Shown here: positions 25,550 through 37,976 of the stretch, in pieces
Numbering within the stretch: position 1 is the stretch's first letter
How the letters are laid out: every line of letters starts with the position of its first letter
NCBI RefSeq assembly: GCF_029893805.1
Contig: NZ_JARXYP010000002.1
Coordinates: 1,922,001-1,986,000 of the forward strand
From: Streptomyces sp. SAI-135
GTDB lineage: Bacteria > Actinomycetota > Actinomycetes > Streptomycetales > Streptomycetaceae
DNA: 64,000 bases
Reading direction: 5' to 3'
Position numbers and translations under genes: made by a program
The notes under the pieces: generated by a model
What the model was told of the DNA's origin: nothing
What the model saw: only the letters and a program-made list of their open reading frames with translations
Database searches by the model: none

Positions 25550-26338
25550 GTGGCCGAGTCGGCACAAGCTCCCGCCGCGGTACGTCACGCGGAGGAGGTC
25601 ATGGGGACGGTCTTCTCCTTCGACGTCCGTGGCGGGGAACCCCTTGCCGTACAGGCGGCACTGCGGGAGGCGGTGGCGGGGCTGCACCGCGTGGACGAGG
25701 TGTTCAGCACCTACCGCGACGACAGCCAGGTCTCCCGCCTGGCCCGCGGTGAGCTGACGCTCGGCGACTGCGATCCCGAGGTCGCCGAGGTCCTCGAACT
25801 CGGCGCCGAGGCCGAGCGGTTGAGCGAAGGCTGGTTCAGCCTGCGCTACGAGGGCCGCCTCGACCCGACCGGCATCGTCAAGGGCTGGGCGGTGGAACGC
25901 GCGGCCCGCCGGGTGGCCGAGTCGGGCGCGACGGGAGTGAGCGTCAACGGCGGCGGGGACGTCCAGCTGTTGGGCGTACCGGGCCCCGAACGCCCCTGGC
26001 GCGTAGGCGTCTCGGACCCACTCCGCCCGGGCGGTCTGGCGGCCGTGGTGTCGGCGGCGGGCGCGGCGGAGCTGGCGGTGGCGACGTCCGGCACGGCCGA
26101 ACGCGGCGCCCACATCGTCGATCCCCGCACGGGCCGCTCGGCGGTCACGGATCTGCTGTCGGTGACGGTGGTGGCCCCGACCATCACCTGGGCGGACTGC
26201 TGGGCCACGGCAGCCTTCGCGATGGGTTCGCGGGAGGGCCTGGCCTGGCTGGAGGCGCTGCCGGATGTGGAGGCCCTGCTGATCACGGCGGGCGAAGAGG
26301 TGCTGATCACGGGGGGCTTGGCAGCGAGGCTCGGGTGA
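25550..26338 (+). CDS. apbE: FAD:protein FMN transferase
   Basis: 262 residues. ApbE blocks: EVMGTVFSFDV at the N-terminus, HRVDEVFSTYRDDSQVSRL, DPTGIVKGWAVERAA (substrate/metal loop), SVNGGGDVQLLG, ATSGTAERGAHIVDPRTG and TVVAPTITWADCWATAAFAMG. It transfers FMN from FAD to Thr/Ser of SGAT-type motifs, which are present in both FMN-binding proteins just upstream. The GTG at 25550, four bases after the previous stop, was chosen; GTG 25538 would overlap that gene. No export signal is evident, so modification may occur before export or an atypical signal is used. Confidence 0.9.
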   Translation: MAESAQAPAAVRHAEEVMGTVFSFDVRGGEPLAVQAALREAVAGLHRVDEVFSTYRDDSQVSRLARGELTLGDCDPEVAEVLELGAEAERLSEGWFSLRYEGRLDPTGIVKGWAVERAARRVAESGATGVSVNGGGDVQLLGVPGPERPWRVGVSDPLRPGGLAAVVSAAGAAELAVATSGTAERGAHIVDPRTGRSAVTDLLSVTVVAPTITWADCWATAAFAMGSREGLAWLEALPDVEALLITAGEEVLITGGLAARLG

Positions 26339-26350
26339 GTCTTTTGTCTT

Positions 26351-26408
26351 GAGGGGCGCGGGGCTGTGTCGATATGCGGCTCCGCCGCGTGGGCGCGACA
26401 AGCCCCCA
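26351..26408 (-). repeat. dispersed intergenic repeat, long-core type, copy 3 (inverted)
   Basis: Reverse orientation: AGGGGCGCGGGGCTGTGTCG, ATATGCGGCTCCGCCGC, GTGGGCGCGACAAGCC. It sits between the convergent apbE and argR ends, 12 bases after the apbE stop. Confidence 0.85.
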
Positions 26409-26433
26409 CTCACCCGCGCCCGACGAACAACCG

Positions 26434-26979
26434 TCAATGCCCGTTCTGAGCCAACCGCAACAAATGCTCAGCGAGCGCCTGTCCCCCGGTAGGGTTCCGG
26501 CTGATCAGCATCAACGTGTCGTCACCGGCGATCGTGCCCAAGATGTCATGCAGCTCAGCCTGGTCAATCGCCGACGCAAGGAACTGAGCCGCACCCGGAG
26601 GCGTACGCAGGACCACAAGGTTCGCCGAAGCCTCCGCGGAGATCAGCAGCTCCTGGGAGAGCCGCCGCATCCGCTCCTCCTTCGCCGACTCCCCCAGCGG
26701 AGCACGGGGGGTCCGGAAACCCCCCTCACTCGGCACCGCGTAGATCAGGTCGCCGTCGGTGTTGCGGATCTTCACCGCGTTCAGCTCGTCCAGGTCCCGG
26801 GAGAGGGTCGCCTGCGTGACACTCAGCCCGTCGTCGGACAGCAGCTTCGCCAACTGGCTCTGCGACCGCACCGGTTGCCGGTTGAGGATGTCCACGATCC
26901 GGCGGTGGCGCGCGGTACGCGTCTGCGGCACCGCGGGCCCCGCGCCCCCGTTGTGCTCGTGTTCCTGCGCATGGCTCAT
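26434..26979 (-). CDS. argR: arginine repressor
   Basis: 181 residues. The N-terminal winged helix-turn-helix ([43 protein letters not shown], about 25-67) is followed by the arginine-binding/hexamerisation domain with [12 protein letters not shown] near 153. The ATG at 26979 was chosen; the longer frame would overlap argD. It represses arg genes with arginine as co-repressor, and its sites are seen before argC and argH. Last gene of argCJBDR, 20 bases after argD. The N-terminal 20 residues are His/Gly-rich and variable. Confidence 0.95.
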   Translation of the reverse strand: MSHAQEHEHNGGAGPAVPQTRTARHRRIVDILNRQPVRSQSQLAKLLSDDGLSVTQATLSRDLDELNAVKIRNTDGDLIYAVPSEGGFRTPRAPLGESAKEERMRRLSQELLISAEASANLVVLRTPPGAAQFLASAIDQAELHDILGTIAGDDTLMLISRNPTGGQALAEHLLRLAQNGH

Positions 26980-26998
26980 CGTCGTCTCATTCTCCGGA

Positions 26999-28186
26999 TC
27001 ATCCGTCTCCCTCGGCGGCACCAAGGATGCCGGGGAAGGCCTGGACAAGCGCGTCCACTTCGTCGTCGCCGAGGTTCAGCGGCGGCATCAGCCGTACGAC
27101 ATCGGGTGCGGGCGCGTTCACCAGGAGACCGGCGTCCTGAGCCGCCTTCTGCACCTGCGGTGCGAGCGGCTCGGTGAGCACGATACCCAGGAGGAGTCCC
27201 GCACCCCGGACACGGGCGACCAGCGGGTGTCCCAGTGACTCGATTCCGTCCCGCAACCTCTCGCTCTGCCGCTTGACGTTCTCCAGCAACCCCTCGTTCT
27301 CGATGGTGTCGAGAACGGCGAGTCCCGCGGCGCACGCGACCGGGTTCCCGCCGAAGGTCGTCCCGTGCTGGCCCGGCTGGAGCAGGTCCGCGGCCCGCCC
27401 GAAGGCGACGGTCGCGCCGAGCGGCAGTCCGCCGCCGAGCTGCTTGGCGAGGGTGACCACGTCCGGCAGCACGCCCTCGTGGGCCTGGTACTCGAACCAG
27501 TGCCCGGTACGGCCGATGCCGGTCTGCACCTCGTCGAGGACCAGCAGCGCGCCCTTGGCCGCCGTGATCGCCCGGGCCGCCTTGAGATAGCCGGACGGGG
27601 GCACCACGACACCGTTCTCGCCCTGGATCGGCTCGATGACGACCAGCGCGGTCTCCTCGGTGACCGCGGCGGCCAGGGCCTGCGCGTCGCCGTACGGCAC
27701 ATGCGTCACGTCGGCCGGCAGCGGCAGGAACGGAGTCTGCTTGGCGGGCTGGCCGGTGAGCGCGAGGGCACCCATGGTCCGGCCGTGGAAGCCGCCCTCG
27801 GTGGCGACCATGTGGGTGCGCCCGGTCAGCCGGCCGATCTTGAAGGCCGCCTCGACCGACTCCGCGCCGGAGTTGCAGAAGAAGACCTTGCCGTCCCGGC
27901 CGAAGAGCTGGAGCAGCCGCTCGGCGAGGGCGACGGTCGGCTCCGCCATGAAGAAGTTGGAGATGTGGCCGAGGGAGGCGATCTGCCGGGTCACGGCCTC
28001 GACGATCGCGGGGTGGGCGTGGCCGAGCGCGTTGGTGGCGATCCCGCCGACGAAGTCGAGGTACTGCCTGCCCTCGCTGTCCCAGACCTTGAGGCCCTCG
28101 CCGCGGACGAGGGGCAGCCGCGGGGTGCCGTAGTTGTTCATGAGCGAGCCCTGCCAGCGCTGGGCGAGCTCCTGATTGCCGGTCAT
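26999..28186 (-). CDS. argD: acetylornithine aminotransferase
   Basis: 395 residues, class-III PLP aminotransferase. Visible are the N-terminal [15 protein letters not shown], the phosphate-binding [15 protein letters not shown], the Asp motif [15 protein letters not shown] and the PLP lysine in [16 protein letters not shown]. It converts N-acetylglutamate semialdehyde to N-acetylornithine. The start overlaps the argB stop (ATGA), so it is translationally coupled in the arg operon. Confidence 0.96.
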   Translation of the reverse strand: MTGNQELAQRWQGSLMNNYGTPRLPLVRGEGLKVWDSEGRQYLDFVGGIATNALGHAHPAIVEAVTRQIASLGHISNFFMAEPTVALAERLLQLFGRDGKVFFCNSGAESVEAAFKIGRLTGRTHMVATEGGFHGRTMGALALTGQPAKQTPFLPLPADVTHVPYGDAQALAAAVTEETALVVIEPIQGENGVVVPPSGYLKAARAITAAKGALLVLDEVQTGIGRTGHWFEYQAHEGVLPDVVTLAKQLGGGLPLGATVAFGRAADLLQPGQHGTTFGGNPVACAAGLAVLDTIENEGLLENVKRQSERLRDGIESLGHPLVARVRGAGLLLGIVLTEPLAPQVQKAAQDAGLLVNAPAPDVVRLMPPLNLGDDEVDALVQAFPGILGAAEGDG

Positions 28187-29087
28187 ACGGCATCCCCCTC
28201 TTGCGCGTCCGGCACGACCATCGTGCCGATTCCTTCGTCGGTGAAGATCTCCAGCAGGATCGAGTGCTGGACCCGTCCGTCGATGACCCGGGCGGTGTGC
28301 ACGCCGTTGCGCACGGCGTGCAGGCAGCCCTCCATCTTCGGGACCATGCCGGAGCTCAACTCCGGCAGCAGCTTCTCCAGTTGGGAGGCCGTGAGGCGGC
28401 TGATCACCTCGTCGCTGTGCGGCCAGTCCTCGTAGAGACCCTCGACGTCCGTGAGGACCATGAGGGTTTCGGCGTCCAGAGCAGCAGCGAGTGCCGCAGC
28501 CGCCGTATCAGCATTGACGTTGTAGACATGTCCGTCGTCCTGGCTCCGGGCGATCGACGAGACGACCGGGATCCGGCCGTCGGCGAGCAGTGCCTCGATC
28601 GCGCCCGTGTCGATCGCGGTGATCTCGCCCACCCGCCCGATGTCGACCAACTCTCCGTCGATCTCGGGCTGGTGCTTGGTGGCGGTGATGGTGTGCGCGT
28701 CCTCGCCGGTCAGCCCGACGGCGAGCGGCCCGTGTTCGTTGAGCAGGTTGACCAGCTCGCGCTGCACCTGCCCGGCCAGCACCATCCGTACGACGTCCAT
28801 GGCGTCCTCGGTGGTGACGCGCAGGCCGGCCTTGAACTCGCTGACGATGCCGTGCTTGTCGAGGGCGGCGCTGATCTGCGGACCGCCGCCGTGCACGACG
28901 ACCGGCTTGAGCCCGGCGTGGTGCAGGAAGACGACGTCCTGGGCGAAGGCGGCCTTGAGGTCCTCGTCGATCATGGCGTTGCCGCCGAACTTGATGACGA
29001 CGGTCTTGCCGTTGTGCCGGACCAGCCAGGGCAGCGCCTCGATGAGGATCTGGGCCTTGGGGAGCGCGGTGTGCTTACGCGTGGTGC

Positions 29088-29091
<4 letters not shown>
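28183..29091 (-). CDS. argB: acetylglutamate kinase
   Basis: 302 residues. Amino-acid-kinase fold with [10 protein letters not shown] (about 30-39), the substrate loop [10 protein letters not shown] (about 65-74), [19 protein letters not shown] and [14 protein letters not shown]. It phosphorylates N-acetylglutamate, usually the arginine-inhibited step. Coupled by four-base overlaps to argJ upstream and argD downstream. Confidence 0.97.
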
Positions 29092-31309
<2,218 letters not shown>

Positions 31310-31328
<19 letters not shown>

Positions 31329-33931
31329 TTCACGCCCCTCCGCCGGCGCACGGCCCCGAACACACCGAGCCCGGCGAGCACCGCGAGGGAACCACCCCCG
31401 ATCGCCGTACCCAGGCGCAGACCCGGCGGACGGAAGGCGCAGGTCACACTGGTTGCGGTGCCGTCGAGGGGCACGGCGATCAGCCCGTGGTACTGCCTCG
31501 CGGGTACGAGGGCCCCGTCACCGGCGGCGCAGCGCCAGCCGGCGATCCGGGGCGCGGCGACGACGGCGATGCCCTTGCTGCCGGCCGGGAGCGCGGCCCG
31601 GAGTGTGCCGCCGGAGCCGGAGACGGTCACCCGGGTGGCGCCGGTGGCCCGGAGCTGTCGTACGACGGAGTGCAGACGCCCGGTGTCCAGGCAGCCGACC
31701 GCCTGGTCCGGCACGACCCCCAGCCGGTTCGCGGACAGCTCGATCGTCAGGCGCCCGGAGTCCGGGACCGTGCCGAGCCGCGCCATGGCGGCGATCTTGG
31801 TGAGGGGCCGCCAGTCGGCCCGGAACCGGCCGGTCGGACCATAGGCGGAAGGGCCGGCGAGCCGTGCGGTGCCCGAGAAGTACGGCGCCCAGAGGTAGAC
31901 CTCGCTGCCCGCGCGGCACCGGGCGGTGATCGTCGCCTTCGCCCCGACCCGCACGCCCTGGCGGCGGTCGGTGCTGCGGTAAGGCCGCTTCCCGGCGCCG
32001 TTGAGGACGGTGATGCGGGGCAGGGTGTAGACCCGGGCGCCCAGCAGCAGCTCCTGGTTGCGGTACGGGGACGGCCCGAAGGCACCGGTCGCGGCGGACG
32101 GCCGTACCGTCACGAGGGGCGGGACGTCCTCGCGGGTCACGGTCACCGCGCTGCCGTCCTGCGGGAACCAGTTCTGGTGCGGGTCCGGCGGGGAGTGCAC
32201 CCGGGCGCCCACCGAGAAGACGGCGTCCGTGACCGCGTTGTCCAGGCTCTGGAGGCTGCGGCCGCCCGAGGTCCAGCCGAAGCCGAGGGCGGTGAGCGTA
32301 CTGCTCAGCACGGCGGAGGTGTGGCTGCTGTAGTACTGGGCGCCCTGGCCGCCGAGCTCCAGCGGGTCGTTGCCGACGGTCTGCTCCCGGCCGGGGTCGG
32401 TGCGGTAGCGGGGCCAGCCGTCGGACCGGTCGATCGCGTCGGCCTGTTGCTGCTGCCGGTCGCCCCAGGGGGCGTAGTCGTCCATGTGCCCGAACCGCAT
32501 CCGGGTGGCCACGGCGTCGGTGGCGGTGGCCTCACCGAGCTGCACGCCGACGAGCAGGACCGCGGCGAGCGCGGCCGGGGCCACCCGCAGCACGGGGCGC
32601 TCACGGCCGAGCAGGACAAGGCCGAGCAGCGCGCCCAGGGCCGCCGTCAGGAACACCGGCCAGGCGAAGGAACGGACCAGCTGACTCCCGCTCGCGACGG
32701 CCGCGATCAGGGCGAGCAGTCCGGCCGCGGCGCCCAGGGCCCGGCGGTCGAGGGGGCCGTAGGACAGCGCGTGCCAGGCCGCCATCACCAGCAGGGCGCA
32801 CACCACGAAGGTCTGGCGGTACGAGCTGCCCTGCGGTGCGGCGAAGGCGTGCCACATCAGGTGGGTCGGGCCCCACTGCATCGACAGGGTCACGACGAGC
32901 ACCAGCAGGGTCCATCCGGCCCGCACCCGTCGGGGCGCCGCCCGGTGGAAGGGCAGGGCGAGGGCGAGCAAGAGTGCCGTGGTGCCGACGAAGAGCGCCG
33001 GGGAACCGTAGCTGTACGTCGTCGGCAGCAGCCGGGCCAGCAGGTCCTCGGTGCCCACCGGCGCGAACCGGGTGAAGCGGCCCTCGGAGGCGTGCGCACT
33101 GCCGAAGTAGACGACCGTCACCAGGGGCGCGGCCAGGCCGATGCCGAGCGCGAAGGTCACGGCGGCCCGGCCGGCCGCGGCGAGCCTGCGCCGGTACGGC
33201 AGCCCGGCCGGCCACAGCCTCAGCAGGAACACCAGCACGGCGGCGAGGGTCGCCATGTAGGCGGTGTAGAAGTTCGCGATCCAGACGGCCGTCACGACCA
33301 GCACCCCGAGCAGCGGGCGCCGGCCGCTCAGGACCCACTCGCCGACCAGGCACAGCAGCGGCAGGGCGATCAGCCCGTCGAGCCACATGAGGTTGTACGA
33401 GGCGGTCGCCACGGTCCAGCCGCACAGGGCGTAGGACGCGCCCAGCAGCCCCGCCGCCCACCAGCGCCCGGGGCGCAGCCGCAGCAGCAGCCAGGTCATG
33501 GCGGCACCCGCGCACGCGATCTTCAGCACAGTGATCACGTACACGGCGAGGTCGATCCGGTCCCTCGGGAACAGGGCCACGAGCAGCGCGAACGGACTGG
33601 TGAGGTAGGTGCCGAGGTCGGGCAGGAAGCTTGCCCCGTACCCCGACTGCCAGTTGACGAGGAGGCCGCCGGTGCCCCGCCCGTGCAGCAGGTCCCACAG
33701 GTGCGCGTGGAACGGGACGTACTGGTTGCCCAGGTCGTTGACGTTCCGGGTGCGCGGGCCGAAGGGGTGGCTGCGGGCGACGGCGTCGGCCGCGCAGAGC
33801 ACGAGGACGGTGATCGTCGCCGCCAGCAGGGCGGCCCGCCCCGGTCCGGCGGGCGGCTGCTCTCCCGTGCGGTCGCCCAGGGTCTTCGGTTCGGGCGGGA
33901 CGGTCGGTCGCACGCTCTGGTCGCTGGTCAA
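31310..33931 (-). CDS. YfhO-like multi-TM membrane protein (GT-C type glycosyltransferase-like)
   Basis: 873 residues. One TM near 33-52, an acidic loop (NVNDLGNQYVPFHAHLWDLLHG) and about 11 further TM helices to ~470, then an extracytoplasmic beta-rich C-terminal part of about 370 residues and a last TM (TAIGGGSLAVLAGLGVFGAV) before the end. This is the layout of YfhO proteins, which decorate cell-wall polymers using lipid-linked sugars in Firmicutes; the substrate here is unknown. The start is a TTG (33931) with a poor ribosome site and is uncertain. Its stop codon lies in the argC ARG box. Confidence 0.8.
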
Positions 33932-33990
33932 TTCAGGCCCCCGTCCGGGGCCTTCGCCCCAGCGCGTTGTTTCTGCGCCGAATTAGACGG

Positions 33991-34041
33991 GGGGTGAATT
34001 CGCTTGGTTGTGCTCCCGGCGATGGCGGTGGGGTGAATTCG
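33991..34041. repeat. GGGGTGAATTCG direct repeats upstream of the yfhO-like gene
   Basis: Identical 12-mers at 33991-34002 and 34030-34041, 39 bases apart, in the 161-base gap upstream of the yfhO-like start. On the minus strand they read CGAATTCACCCC. Possible regulator site; TCTAAT on the minus strand nearby could be a -10. Confidence 0.4.
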
Positions 34042-34092
34042 GCGCTATCCGGAAGCGAACGAAAAGTGCCGCTCCACCCCACCGCCCACCGG

Positions 34093-36570
34093 CTACTTCT
34101 GCCTGATCCTCAGGAAGGTGACCGAGTTCGCCGGGAAGGTGTACGAGAACTTCCCCGCGACCCCGTCGAAGGTGGACGTCACCGGGGCGACCGTGGTCGA
34201 GGTCTCGCTGTTCACGGCGTCCTGGGCGGCCGCCAGGGTGGTCACCCGGGCCCTGGACGCCACCTTGGCGCCGCCGAGGTCGACGGCCGTGCGGGCCGCC
34301 GCGTTCTGGGCGTTGACGACCTTGACGATCAGGTCACCGGTCTTCTGGTCCCGGGTGACGACCTGACGGAACGGCTCGGCCGGCTTGTCGTCGGTGAAGC
34401 TGCCCCACTCCTGTCCGTCGAGGTAGAGGGTCACGTGACGGCCGCGCACCTTGACGTCGATGTCGTAGGCGCGGCCGGTCTCGACCGAGCCGGCCTTGGA
34501 GATCAGCGTCGACTTGCCGCCGTCCACGGCCTGTTCGACGGCGGTCTGGGTGTTGTTCCAGCCGCCGATGTTCCACCAGTAGTAGTTGCCGGTGTCCTTG
34601 ACCCCGAAGGCGACGAGGAAGCCCTCCTTGCCGGCCTTCTTGGTGGCCTTCACCTTCAGGTCGTAGTCGTGCCAGGACGGGTCGCCGGCCGAGACCATGG
34701 TGTTCTCGGCGTTCACGTCCGTCTGCACGTACTGCCCGTCCTGGACGCTCCAGCTGCCGCCACCGGTGTGCGTCCACTGCGCGGCACCGGAGGAGAAGTC
34801 GTCGGTGAGCAGCGCCCGGCCGTCGGCATCCGTGACCTGCACGTCGTCGTACGCCGCCGTCGTCGCCCACGTCGACAGGCCCACGGCGCCGGTGATCGGG
34901 GCGAGCAGCGAGGGCGTGCCGGTGGCCGTGGAGGGCACCACGCAGTCGCCGACGTTGTTCATGAACAGCTTCTGCACCTCGTAGTTGGCGGAGTTCCAGG
35001 AGGCGTGGTTGTTGAACCAGATCAGGTCCGGCCGCCACTGGACGTAGTCCTCGTTGGCGAACAGCGGGGCGTAGGAAGCGAGTTCGACGACGTCGGCGTT
35101 GCGCTCCAGGCCGGTCATGAACGCGGCCTCGGTGAGGGCGTTCTTGAAGGTGTTGCCCTGGGAGGCGTACTCGCCGAGGAAGACCTTCGGGCCGGTGCGG
35201 TCGTAGGAGTCGTAGCGGTCGTTGTTCTGGAGGAACCACTGGGGGCTGTTGTAGTAGTGCTCGTCGACCATGTCGACCTTGGCGTCCTTGTTGAGCTGCC
35301 AGGCCGTGTCGAAGGTCGTACCGGAGTCGTCCGGGCCGGAGTTGGAGATCACCTGGATGTCCGGGTACTTCGCCGCGATGGCGGCGCGGAACTCCTTGAA
35401 CCGGGCGAAGAACTCGTGCGGCAGGTTCTCCTCGTTGCCGACCTCGATGTGGGTGAGACGGAAGGGCTTGGGGTGGCCCATCTTCGCCCGCACCTTGCCC
35501 CACCGGGAGCTCGCCGGGCCGTTGGCGAACTCGATGAGGTCGAGGGTGTCCTGGATGTGCCGCTTGAGCAGGGCCTCGTCGACGACGGCCTTGTTCTGGC
35601 CGCAGCCGGTCACCAGGGCGGGGACGACGGGGAGCGGCATGGCGCCGATGTCCTCGGCGAGGCGGAAGTACTCGTAGTAGCCGAGGCCGTAACTCTGGTT
35701 GTAGCCCCAGAAGTTGGCGTTGGTGGCACGCTCCTCGACCGGGCCGATGGTGTCCTTCCACTGGTAGGACCGCTTGCGCTGGAAGCCGGAGGCCTCGCTG
35801 TAGTCCTCCATCGAGCCCGTGTTGACCAGGCAGCCGCCGGGGAAGCGCACGAAGCCGGGGTGCAGGGCGGCGATCTTCTCGGCGAGGTCCTTGCGCAGTC
35901 CGTTGGGTTCACCCCGGTAGGTGTCGCGTGGGAAGAGGGACACCATGTCGAGGGCGGCCGCGGCGGAGGAGGCCACGGTGAGACGGCCGGCGGAGCTGGT
36001 GCGGCCGGCGGTGAGGGTGAGCTTGTACCGGGCCCAGCCGCTCTTGGTGACGGCCACCTGGCGGGCGGCGGCGAGCGGGCCGTCGGCGTCCTGAAGGGAG
36101 ACGGTGAGGGCGGTGCCGGCGTCCGCGCGGGCCCACACCGAGAAGTCGTACTTCTTGCCCGCCTCGACGTGGACGCCGGTGTTGTATCCGGCGTTCGTGA
36201 CGGACGAACCGGCGCCCAGGGAGAGGTAGTTGCGGTTGCGGGCGTTGAGCCGTCCGGCGTCGTTCACGACCCGGGCCGTGCCGGCGACCGTCCAGGAGGT
36301 CAGCGGGGTGTACGAACCGTTGTCGTCGGCGGAGTACTCGAAGGACCGGTTCTGCACGAGCTCGGCGTACAGACCGCCGTCGGCGGCGCGGTTGATGTCC
36401 TCGAAGAAGACGCCGTACATCGTGTCGTCGATCTTCGCGCCCCGGGCGGACGGGTCGACGGTGATCGCGTAGTCGGTGACGTCCTCGGCATGGGCGGGGG
36501 CGGGGATCAGACCGGAGGCCACCAGAAGGGCGGTGGCGCCGAGACCGAGTCTCCAGCGGGTGCGTGACAT
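34093..36570 (-). CDS. secreted alpha-L-arabinofuranosidase, GH51
   Basis: 825 residues. Signal peptide to about residue 28 (PAPAHAED), N-terminal strands, a carbohydrate-binding-like insertion (~80-215, with YDFSVWARAD), then the GH51 (beta/alpha)8 domain. Acid/base Glu380 is in HIEVGNEEN and nucleophile Glu467 in FLGEYAS. A LamG/GH16-like insertion (about 570-745, WHDYDLKVKATKKAG; NYYWWNIGGWNN) precedes the C-terminal beta domain. It releases arabinose from arabinoxylan or arabinan outside the cell. Divergent from the small gene at 36709; sugar control is likely (repeats at 36600-36636). Confidence 0.92.
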   Translation of the reverse strand: MSRTRWRLGLGATALLVASGLIPAPAHAEDVTDYAITVDPSARGAKIDDTMYGVFFEDINRAADGGLYAELVQNRSFEYSADDNGSYTPLTSWTVAGTARVVNDAGRLNARNRNYLSLGAGSSVTNAGYNTGVHVEAGKKYDFSVWARADAGTALTVSLQDADGPLAAARQVAVTKSGWARYKLTLTAGRTSSAGRLTVASSAAAALDMVSLFPRDTYRGEPNGLRKDLAEKIAALHPGFVRFPGGCLVNTGSMEDYSEASGFQRKRSYQWKDTIGPVEERATNANFWGYNQSYGLGYYEYFRLAEDIGAMPLPVVPALVTGCGQNKAVVDEALLKRHIQDTLDLIEFANGPASSRWGKVRAKMGHPKPFRLTHIEVGNEENLPHEFFARFKEFRAAIAAKYPDIQVISNSGPDDSGTTFDTAWQLNKDAKVDMVDEHYYNSPQWFLQNNDRYDSYDRTGPKVFLGEYASQGNTFKNALTEAAFMTGLERNADVVELASYAPLFANEDYVQWRPDLIWFNNHASWNSANYEVQKLFMNNVGDCVVPSTATGTPSLLAPITGAVGLSTWATTAAYDDVQVTDADGRALLTDDFSSGAAQWTHTGGGSWSVQDGQYVQTDVNAENTMVSAGDPSWHDYDLKVKATKKAGKEGFLVAFGVKDTGNYYWWNIGGWNNTQTAVEQAVDGGKSTLISKAGSVETGRAYDIDVKVRGRHVTLYLDGQEWGSFTDDKPAEPFRQVVTRDQKTGDLIVKVVNAQNAAARTAVDLGGAKVASRARVTTLAAAQDAVNSETSTTVAPVTSTFDGVAGKFSYTFPANSVTFLRIRQK

Positions 36571-36599
36571 GGATGCTCCGCGGCTCTCTGTCGAAGGTG

Positions 36600-36636
36600 A
36601 CGTTCTAAATATCGAACGGTGATCAGCACTTCGAAC
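36600..36636. promoter_or_regulatory. repeat cluster upstream of the arabinofuranosidase gene
   Basis: TCGAACGG occurs twice as a direct repeat (near 36612 and 36631), and CGTTC with GAACG form an inverted repeat around AT-rich DNA at 36600-36618. On the minus strand GTTCGA and GATATT, 17 bases apart, could be -35 and -10. This fits a sugar-responsive operator but no family is identifiable. Confidence 0.4.
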
Positions 36637-36708
36637 GGCAAGATAGGGAGGGTGATCCGGAGCGTCAACGGGTCACGCGGTTTCGAAAGTGTCGGAAGGC
36701 AGGGGCTG

Positions 36709-37185
36709 ATGGGCGGGTTCTGGCCAGTGGCGGATGCGCTGGAGTACCTGGCGGGGAGCTGGCGGACCGAGCGAACCGTGCGGGATCTGGCGAGCGGGGA
36801 CGAAGGGCGGTTCTCCGGTACGACTGCTTTCGGCCGACTGGAGAGTGGCGGGCTGCTGTCCCAGGAGTCGGGCATGTTCGTCTGGCAGGGCGTCCCGCGC
36901 CCCGCCGAGCGCACCCTCCGGTTCCTTCCCGGCGCGACTTCGGGGACGGCGGACGTGCGCTTCGCCGACGGCCGCCCCTTCCACGACCTCGACCTCACCT
37001 CCGGCCGGCACGTCGCCGACCACCCCTGCGCGGCCGACCTCTACCGCGGCGAGTTCACGATCCTGGACGCGGACCACTGGCGCACGGTGTGGCGGGTGGG
37101 CGGCCCGGCGAAGGACCTGGTCCTGACGACCGACTACGCGCGCGAGCGGAAGGACGGCCGCGCAGTGCGGCCGACCGCCCCCTGA
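36709..37185 (+). CDS. DUF6314-family protein
   Basis: 158 residues, function unknown. A lipocalin/calycin-like small barrel is suggested by alternating strands (YLAGSWRTERTVRDL; GRFSGTTAFGRL; RTLRFLPG; RPFHDLDL; HPCAADLYRGEFTI; WRTVWRVGGPAKDLVLTTDYAR). The conserved HPCAADLYRGEF and GPAKDL segments match what I know as DUF6314. AGGGG lies just before the ATG. It is divergent from the arabinofuranosidase gene; no link is evident. Confidence 0.75.
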   Translation: MGGFWPVADALEYLAGSWRTERTVRDLASGDEGRFSGTTAFGRLESGGLLSQESGMFVWQGVPRPAERTLRFLPGATSGTADVRFADGRPFHDLDLTSGRHVADHPCAADLYRGEFTILDADHWRTVWRVGGPAKDLVLTTDYARERKDGRAVRPTAP

Positions 37186-37309
37186 CCGGCCTCCCGGGGA
37201 GCACAGGTGCCCGGCAGGGGGCGCACATCCGCTGACACGAGAACCGGCAACTCGCCGCGCGAGACAGACTCCACTGCCGCCGGCACAACGGCACTTCCCG
37301 AACGGCCCG

Positions 37310-37903
37310 CTACGCCCGCGCAGCCCGGGTCGGCGTCCCGTCGAAGCGCAGGTTCCAGCGGCCCGCCCGGCCGGTCACCGTGACGGCGGACAGGGGGCGT
37401 ACGTCGAGGTTCCAGTAGGTGGACGGCGGGGCCTTCAGGGCGTACACCAGCGCGGCACGGACCACCGACGGTTCCGCGACCGCGACGACACGGCCGCCGT
37501 CCTCGAAGGGGCGGGTGTCGAGCCAGCCGCCGACCCGGGTGATGAAGTCGAGCAGGGACTCGCCGCCGTGCGGGGCCGCCCGCGGGTCGGCGAGCCAGGC
37601 GTCCACGGATTCCGGTTCGCGGGCCATCGCCTCGCCGAGGGTCAGCCCGCGCCAGCGCCCCATGTCGCAGTCCCGCAGGGCCAGCTGGACCAGCGGGGAG
37701 TACCCGAGCGCGTCGCCGGTGGCACGGCTGCGGGGCGCGGGTGAGCAGTACCGCAGCTCGGCCGCCGCGAGCGGCAGCAGGTCGGGCGCCACGGCCAGCA
37801 CCTGGTCCCAGCCGGCCTGGTCGAGAGGACGGTCGTCCTCGAACCGTTCGGCGAGCAGCGAGGAACTGCGCGCGGCGGCGACGAACGTGACCCGAAGTTG
37901 CAT
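37310..37903 (-). CDS. histidine-phosphatase-like protein lacking both catalytic histidines
   Basis: 197 residues. The order of segments follows phosphoglycerate-mutase-like phosphatases: a first strand (LRVTFVAAARSSS), ELRYCSPAPRSRATG (the usual SPxxRAxxTA), GGESLLDFITRVGGWLD and VVAVAEPSVVRAALVYAL. The RHG triad position reads AAR-SS and the second catalytic His position (usually SHG) reads AEP. It therefore looks like a pseudo-phosphatase, or the family has been repurposed. From memory similar Streptomyces proteins share this feature. Downstream of the GNAT at 37977 on the same strand, 73 bases away. Confidence 0.75.
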   Translation of the reverse strand: MQLRVTFVAAARSSSLLAERFEDDRPLDQAGWDQVLAVAPDLLPLAAAELRYCSPAPRSRATGDALGYSPLVQLALRDCDMGRWRGLTLGEAMAREPESVDAWLADPRAAPHGGESLLDFITRVGGWLDTRPFEDGGRVVAVAEPSVVRAALVYALKAPPSTYWNLDVRPLSAVTVTGRAGRWNLRFDGTPTRAARA

Positions 37904-37976
37904 GCGGCGATCGTGAGCCGTGAAAGTGTGCAGGTCAAGAGGCGTTACCGGGGAGTTACCGAGGGTGCCTCGGGGC

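Noticed and set aside
33967..36567. 866-codon plus-strand open frame
   Set aside because: Antisense shadow of the GH51 arabinofuranosidase.
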